64,000 nucleotides of DNA from Marinobacter koreensis (GTDB lineage: Bacteria > Pseudomonadota > Gammaproteobacteria > Pseudomonadales > Oleiphilaceae): contig NZ_JAKZAJ010000003.1 in NCBI RefSeq assembly GCF_023156285.1, positions 62,001 to 126,000 of the forward strand. Reading direction: 5' to 3'. Shown here piece after piece: positions 59,546-64,000 of this stretch. Made by a program: the position numbers and the translations under genes. The notes beneath the pieces are model-generated. The model ran no database searches. It was not told the origin of the DNA and was given only the letters and a program-made list of their open reading frames with translations. Position 1 is the stretch's first letter. Each line of letters begins with the position of its first letter.

Positions 59546-61249
59546 TCAAAAACCCATGGCGGAGGATGTGCTTCGCCGTGGATCCGCGCCACCATAGAGA
59601 GTGCCATTCTCGTCGATCAGAATGCTCTGAATGGCCCCCATTGCGGCCCTGGTGACGACCTTGTGCCCCTTTTCCTCCAGCAGCCGGATCGTATCGGGGC
59701 TGACGCCCTGTTCGACACGGATCTCATCCGGCAACCACTGGTGATGGATGCGGGGGGCGTTCACAGCCGTCTGTATATTCATATTATGGTCGATGACATT
59801 CATGATGACTTGCAAGGTGGTTGTAATGATTCGGGAACCACCCGGACTGCCTGTCACCAGCCAGTTCTTTCCATCCTTTCGGACGATTGTCGGAGACATG
59901 GAGCTTAGCATCCGTTTACCCGGCTCCACTTTGTTGGCGTCACCACCGATCAGACCGTAGGCATTGGGAACCCCCGGTTTGGCGCTGAAGTCATCCATTT
60001 CGTTGTTCAGCAGAAAGCCCGCGCCGGCCACCGTTATTCCGGAGCCGTAGCTGAAATTGATCGTGTAGGTGTTGGAAACCGCGTTGCCCCATTGGTCGAC
60101 AACCGAGAAGTGCGTGGTTTCATTGCTCTCATAGGGTGCCGGGTCCCCTGGCCGGATATCACTTGAGGGCCGGGCGTGGTCCGGGTCAATGCCATTCCGG
60201 AGCTCCTTTGCGTAGGCTTTGCTCGTCAGGCCTTTGACCGGAACGTCGACGAAATCGGAATCGCCAAGGTACTTTGAACGATCGGCGTAGGCCAGTTTCA
60301 TGGCTTCGGCCATGTGGTGGATCGTTTTTGCCGAGTTGTGGCCCCAGGAGCCGATGGGGTAACCCTCGAGGATATTCAGAATCTGGACGATGTGGGTGCC
60401 ACCGGAGGAGGGCGGTGACATGGAAAACACATCGTATCCCCGGTAGGTGCCGTGAACCGGCTTGCGGACCACCGGTTGGTAGTTTTTCAGGTCGTCCCGG
60501 GTAATCAGGCCGCCATGGCGTTGCATTTCCGCTTCGATCAGTTCGGCGGTTTTACCCTCATAAAAGCCTTTGACCCCCTGGTCGGCAATACGTTGCAGGG
60601 TATCCGCCAGGTCGGGCTGCCGAAACCGCTCACCGGGCTGCCACGGGGAGCCGTCTTCCTTGTAGAAGGTATTTCGCGTGGCTTCCCAGCGTTGCAGGCG
60701 TTCCTTTGCCTGCTCAAGACCCTCGGTAAACCGGGGCGGTACGATAAAGCCTTCGCGTGCGAGTTTGATCGCCGGAGCCAGGGCTTCTTTCAATGTGATG
60801 GTTCCATGGCGCTCCAGCGCCAGGGCGAAACCTGCCACGGTTCCCGGCACGCCGGCCGCCAGGTGGGTAAAGCGGCTCCGGTTGGTTACGACATTGCCTT
60901 CGTCGTCCTGAAACATGGTTTCGGTGGCTCCGGCCGGTGCCTTCTCCCGATAGTCGATGGCTTCTACGTTGCCACCATCTCCGGGAGAAATCAGCATGAA
61001 TCCGCCACCGCCAATATTGCCGGACCGGGGCTGGGTCACGGCCAGGGCGAACCCGGCGGTGACGGCAGCATCCACCGCATTGCCGCCGGATTTCAGGACA
61101 TCCAGGGCTATTTGTGTCGCCAGGGTATGACTGGTGGCGACCATGCCGTGCCGGGCTTCGACGGGGTGGAACCGCTCGCCTTCCAGAATGGCCTGGGCCC
61201 AGGCCCCGGAGACAAAACTCATCAACAGAAAAAACACGATCGTCCGCAT
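59546..61249 (-). CDS. ggt: Gamma-glutamyltranspeptidase
   Basis: A 567-residue periplasmic N-terminal-nucleophile hydrolase that cleaves glutathione and other gamma-glutamyl compounds. Signal peptide 1-19 (MSFVSGAWAQA); substrate Arg region QPRSGNIGGGGFML at 73-86; the autoprocessing site and nucleophile is Thr379 in NETTHFSVVDQWG, splitting the chain into large and small subunits; SSMSPTIV and TGSPGGSRI follow in the small subunit. It lies 42 nt upstream of the YkoF-like gene on the same strand and is divergent from purU. Confidence 0.95.
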   Translation of the reverse strand: MRTIVFFLLMSFVSGAWAQAILEGERFHPVEARHGMVATSHTLATQIALDVLKSGGNAVDAAVTAGFALAVTQPRSGNIGGGGFMLISPGDGGNVEAIDYREKAPAGATETMFQDDEGNVVTNRSRFTHLAAGVPGTVAGFALALERHGTITLKEALAPAIKLAREGFIVPPRFTEGLEQAKERLQRWEATRNTFYKEDGSPWQPGERFRQPDLADTLQRIADQGVKGFYEGKTAELIEAEMQRHGGLITRDDLKNYQPVVRKPVHGTYRGYDVFSMSPPSSGGTHIVQILNILEGYPIGSWGHNSAKTIHHMAEAMKLAYADRSKYLGDSDFVDVPVKGLTSKAYAKELRNGIDPDHARPSSDIRPGDPAPYESNETTHFSVVDQWGNAVSNTYTINFSYGSGITVAGAGFLLNNEMDDFSAKPGVPNAYGLIGGDANKVEPGKRMLSSMSPTIVRKDGKNWLVTGSPGGSRIITTTLQVIMNVIDHNMNIQTAVNAPRIHHQWLPDEIRVEQGVSPDTIRLLEEKGHKVVTRAAMGAIQSILIDENGTLYGGADPRRSTSSAMGF

Positions 61250-61390
61250 GCGTCCATTCCTCGTTTTAGGCGTTCAGATAGGCTATGATAGCCGGTCATT
61301 TTTACTGGTGCGTACCGATTGCCCGCCCCGGTTTGCCACCGCGGATCCTGTCGCACCTGCTTTCCCGGATTCAAGTTAAGGAAAGGCTTC

Positions 61391-62245
61391 ATGGAGCATA
61401 CCTATCGTCTTGTGATTTCCTGCCCGGATCGGGTTGGAATTGTCGCCAAGGTGAGTAATTTCCTGTCCACCTATAATGGCTGGATCACTGAGGCAAGCCA
61501 CCATTCGGATACCCAGACCGGCTGGTTTTTCATGCGGCACGAAATCAAGGCCGAATCGATCCCGTTCGGGCTGGATCAGTTCCGAGCCGCATTCGAGCCG
61601 ATCGCCCGGGAGTTCAATATGAACTGGCGCATCGAGGATTCGGCCCGTCCGAAACGGGTAGTCCTGATGTGCAGCAAGGAATCCCACTGCCTGGCAGATC
61701 TTCTCCATCGCTGGCACAGCAAAGAGCTGAACGCCGAAATCGTCGCGGTCGTGTCCAATCACGACGATCTCAGGAGAATGGTCGAGTGGCACGAGATTCC
61801 CTACCACCATGTGCCGGTCAGCAAAGAGAACAAGGCCGAGGCCTTCGCGCACATTGAGGGACTGTTCGAGCAGTATGAGGTGGATGTCGTGGTCCTGGCC
61901 CGCTACATGCAGATCCTGCCCGCGGAACTCTGTGACAAATATGCCGGTCGTGTGATCAATATCCATCACAGCTTCCTGCCGTCCTTTGCCGGTGCACGTC
62001 CCTACCACCAGGCCTACAGCCGCGGGGTCAAGCTGATCGGCGCCACCTGCCATTACGTGACCCAGGATCTCGACGAGGGGCCGATCATCGAGCAGGACGT
62101 CATCCGGATCAACCACAGCGACTCCATCGAGGATATGGTTCGTCTGGGCAAGGACGTCGAGAAAAACGTTCTGGCCAGGGGGCTTCGCGCCCATGTTGAG
62201 GACCGGGTCATTACCTACGAAAACAAGACCGTGGTGTTCGGTTAG
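61391..62245 (+). CDS. purU: Formyltetrahydrofolate deformylase
   Basis: A 284-residue enzyme that hydrolyses 10-formyl-THF to formate and THF, balancing one-carbon pools. An ACT domain covers the first ~80 residues (YRLVISCPDRVGIVAKVSNFL). The formyltransferase-like domain has the catalytic NIHHSFLPSFAGARPYHQA and ATCHYVTQDLDEGPIIEQD. ATG 61391 fits the family start and has GGAAAGG upstream. A 13-nt palindrome GGCTATGATAGCC (61281-61293) lies in the ggt-purU gap. Confidence 0.95.
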   Translation: MEHTYRLVISCPDRVGIVAKVSNFLSTYNGWITEASHHSDTQTGWFFMRHEIKAESIPFGLDQFRAAFEPIAREFNMNWRIEDSARPKRVVLMCSKESHCLADLLHRWHSKELNAEIVAVVSNHDDLRRMVEWHEIPYHHVPVSKENKAEAFAHIEGLFEQYEVDVVVLARYMQILPAELCDKYAGRVINIHHSFLPSFAGARPYHQAYSRGVKLIGATCHYVTQDLDEGPIIEQDVIRINHSDSIEDMVRLGKDVEKNVLARGLRAHVEDRVITYENKTVVFG

Positions 62246-62371
62246 GCCTATGCCTCGGTTGCCCCTTGGCGGGGCTGACTGTGGTATGCTTGGCGGCTTG
62301 TTGAAGAATAACGACGGGGGCTGAAAAAGCCTTCTGCACGACTTCCAGATAACGCAAAGGAACCTTTCTCG

Positions 62372-64000
62372 ATGGGTGAGTTAGCCAAAGAGATCCTGCC
62401 GGTAAACATTGAAGACGAGTTGAAACAGTCCTATCTCGATTACGCCATGAGCGTGATCGTCGGCCGTGCGCTGCCGGATGTACGAGACGGCCTCAAGCCG
62501 GTACACCGTCGGGTACTGTTCGCCATGTCCGAGCTGGGCAATGACTGGAACAAGGCGTACAAGAAATCGGCCCGTGTGGTCGGTGATGTTATCGGTAAAT
62601 ATCACCCCCACGGCGACTCTGCGGTCTACGACACCATCGTGCGTATGGCCCAGCCGTTCTCCCTGCGCTATCCGTTGGTGGATGGTCAGGGTAACTTCGG
62701 CTCCATTGACGGCGATAACGCCGCTGCCATGCGTTATACCGAGATTCGCATGGAGAAGATTGCCCATTCCCTGCTGGCGGATCTGGACAAGGAGACGGTT
62801 GATTACGTCGATAACTACGACGGCACCGAGCGGATACCCGATGTATTGCCAACGCGGGTTCCGAATCTCCTGGTGAACGGATCTTCCGGTATTGCGGTGG
62901 GCATGGCGACCAACATACCGCCTCACAACCTTACCGAAGTCGTCAATGGCTGCCTGGCGCTGATCGATAATGCCGATCTGACCGTCGATGAGCTCATGGA
63001 ATATATCCCGGGGCCGGACTTCCCGACCCAGGGCATCATCAACGGCCGTGCCGGCATCGTTGAGGCGTATCGAACAGGGCGCGGCCGTATCTATATCCGG
63101 GCCCGTCACGAAATCGAGCAGGACAAGAAAACCGGTCGTGAATCCATCATCATTACCGAGCTGCCGTACCAGCTCAACAAGGCCCGGCTGATCGAGAAGA
63201 TCGCAGAGCTGGTGAAAGAGAAGCGCGTTGAGGGCATTTCCGAGCTGCGGGATGAATCCAACAAGGAAGGCATCCGTGTTGTGATCGAACTGCGTCGCGG
63301 CGAAAACGCCGACGTGGTGATCAACAACCTGTTCGCCCACACCCAGCTCGAGACGGTGTTCGGTATCAACATGGTGGCGCTGATCAATGGCGAGCCAAAG
63401 ATCCTGAACCTCAAGGAAATGCTGGATGCGTTCCTGCGTCACCGCCGGGAAGTGGTCACCCGCCGGACTATCTACGAGCTGCGCAAGGCCCGTGAGCGTG
63501 GCCACATCCTGGAAGGTCTGACCGTTGCGCTGGCCAACATCGACGAAATCATCGAGCTGATCAAGCAATCGCCGACCGCGGCCGAAGCCAAAGAAAAGCT
63601 GATGGACAAGGGTTGGGCGCCGGGTGACGTTCTGGCAATGCTCGAGCGCGCCGGTGAGGATGCCTGCCGCCCTGACGATCTGCCAGAGATCTATGGGCTT
63701 CGCGAGGGGCTCTACCATCTCTCTCCGGAACAGGCCCAGGCCATTCTGGACCTCCGCCTGCATCGCCTGACAGGCCTGGAAACCGAAAAACTCCAGAACG
63801 AATACAAAGACATTCTGGAGAAGATCGCCGATCTGCTGGAAATTCTGGGTGATCCGGAGCGTCTGCTTCAGGTTATCCGGGAGGAGCTCCAGGCCATCGT
63901 CAGCGATTATGGCGATGAGCGTCGGACCGAAATCACCAGCTCCCGTCGGGATCTGACCATCGCCGACCTGATCGACGAAGAAGACCTGGTGGTCACGATT
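62372..64000 (+). CDS. gyrA: DNA gyrase subunit A (3' end cut by window edge)
   Basis: The first 543 codons are present, open to the last base. Gyrase A is the breakage-reunion subunit of the type II topoisomerase that introduces negative supercoils. The catalytic tyrosine is Tyr122 (AAMRYTE). The quinolone region reads [15 protein letters not shown] with Ser83 and Asp87, the wild-type residues, so no quinolone-resistance change is visible there. Numbering is identical to E. coli in this part. The visible C-terminal edge (DEEDLVVTI) is the start of the beta-propeller domain. Confidence 0.98.
   Translation, partial: MGELAKEILPVNIEDELKQSYLDYAMSVIVGRALPDVRDGLKPVHRRVLFAMSELGNDWNKAYKKSARVVGDVIGKYHPHGDSAVYDTIVRMAQPFSLRYPLVDGQGNFGSIDGDNAAAMRYTEIRMEKIAHSLLADLDKETVDYVDNYDGTERIPDVLPTRVPNLLVNGSSGIAVGMATNIPPHNLTEVVNGCLALIDNADLTVDELMEYIPGPDFPTQGIINGRAGIVEAYRTGRGRIYIRARHEIEQDKKTGRESIIITELPYQLNKARLIEKIAELVKEKRVEGISELRDESNKEGIRVVIELRRGENADVVINNLFAHTQLETVFGINMVALINGEPKILNLKEMLDAFLRHRREVVTRRTIYELRKARERGHILEGLTVALANIDEIIELIKQSPTAAEAKEKLMDKGWAPGDVLAMLERAGEDACRPDDLPEIYGLREGLYHLSPEQAQAILDLRLHRLTGLETEKLQNEYKDILEKIADLLEILGDPERLLQVIREELQAIVSDYGDERRTEITSSRRDLTIADLIDEEDLVVTI

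Noticed and set aside
62381-63763. Long minus-strand open frame opposite gyrA (460 codons)
   Set aside because: Antisense shadow of gyrA, whose reading frame is certain from the catalytic and QRDR motifs.

Overview
The window is chromosomal DNA of a marine gammaproteobacterium, most likely Marinobacter or a close relative. The evidence is the housekeeping content and order (valS-holC-pepA / lptFG / alaS-lysC-csrA-tRNA), the oadGAB sodium pump, and two methyl-accepting chemotaxis proteins. The genus call is inference from gene content; no marker gene was compared. Coding density is high. There are three tRNAs, no rRNA, no CRISPR array, no prophage and no recognisable transposase.

Layout. 0-4.5 kb: end of a DUF1631 gene, ampD-ampE and a chemoreceptor. 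4.5-11.2 kb (minus strand): pepA-holC, then valS, a ketopantoate-reductase-like gene and a PduO-type cobalamin adenosyltransferase; between holC and valS lies a 193-nt element bounded by a perfect 29-bp inverted repeat. 11.4-19.1 kb: lptF-lptG, alaS, lysC, csrA, tRNA-Ser(GCT) and two identical tRNA-Arg(ACG). 19.2-36 kb is an accessory energy/stress region: a CHRD protein, a P3A-type cation ATPase, an MBL/beta-CASP RNA-processing protein, phosphoketolase, a BCAM0308-family zinc protein, a second chemoreceptor, and a complete nine-gene N-type rotary ATPase operon (atpDCQRBEFAG). 36-41.5 kb: DUF2058, dbpA and oadGAB. 41.5-48 kb: a heavy-metal CDF transporter behind a MerR-type promoter, then the SOS mutasome imuA-imuB-dnaE2 behind a LexA box. 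48-53 kb: small metabolic, copper and redox genes. 53-59.5 kb: a proteostasis block (Lon-like protease, USP-like protein, ZIP-like transporter, accessory FtsH, YkoF-like small protein). 59.5-64 kb: ggt, purU and the 5' part of gyrA.

The strongest candidate for a functional system is the 19.7-36 kb region. An FNR/Anr-type box (core TTGA-N6-TCAA) lies upstream of the P-type ATPase operon at a class II promoter position. A second near-perfect one lies upstream of the chemoreceptor, and a weaker one upstream of the BCAM0308-family gene. With phosphoketolase (acetyl-phosphate for ATP) and two ATP-driven ion pumps, this reads as a low-oxygen energy and ion-homeostasis module. BCAM0308 takes its name from a Burkholderia locus that, as I recall, is induced by low oxygen. 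Sodium coupling may tie it to the nearby oadGAB pump, but the ion used by the N-ATPase cannot be decided from sequence.

Intergenic stretches over 300 bases: 8819-9158 (valS promoter plus the inverted-repeat element) and 52929-53307 (AT-rich divergent region, no gene or convincing operator seen).
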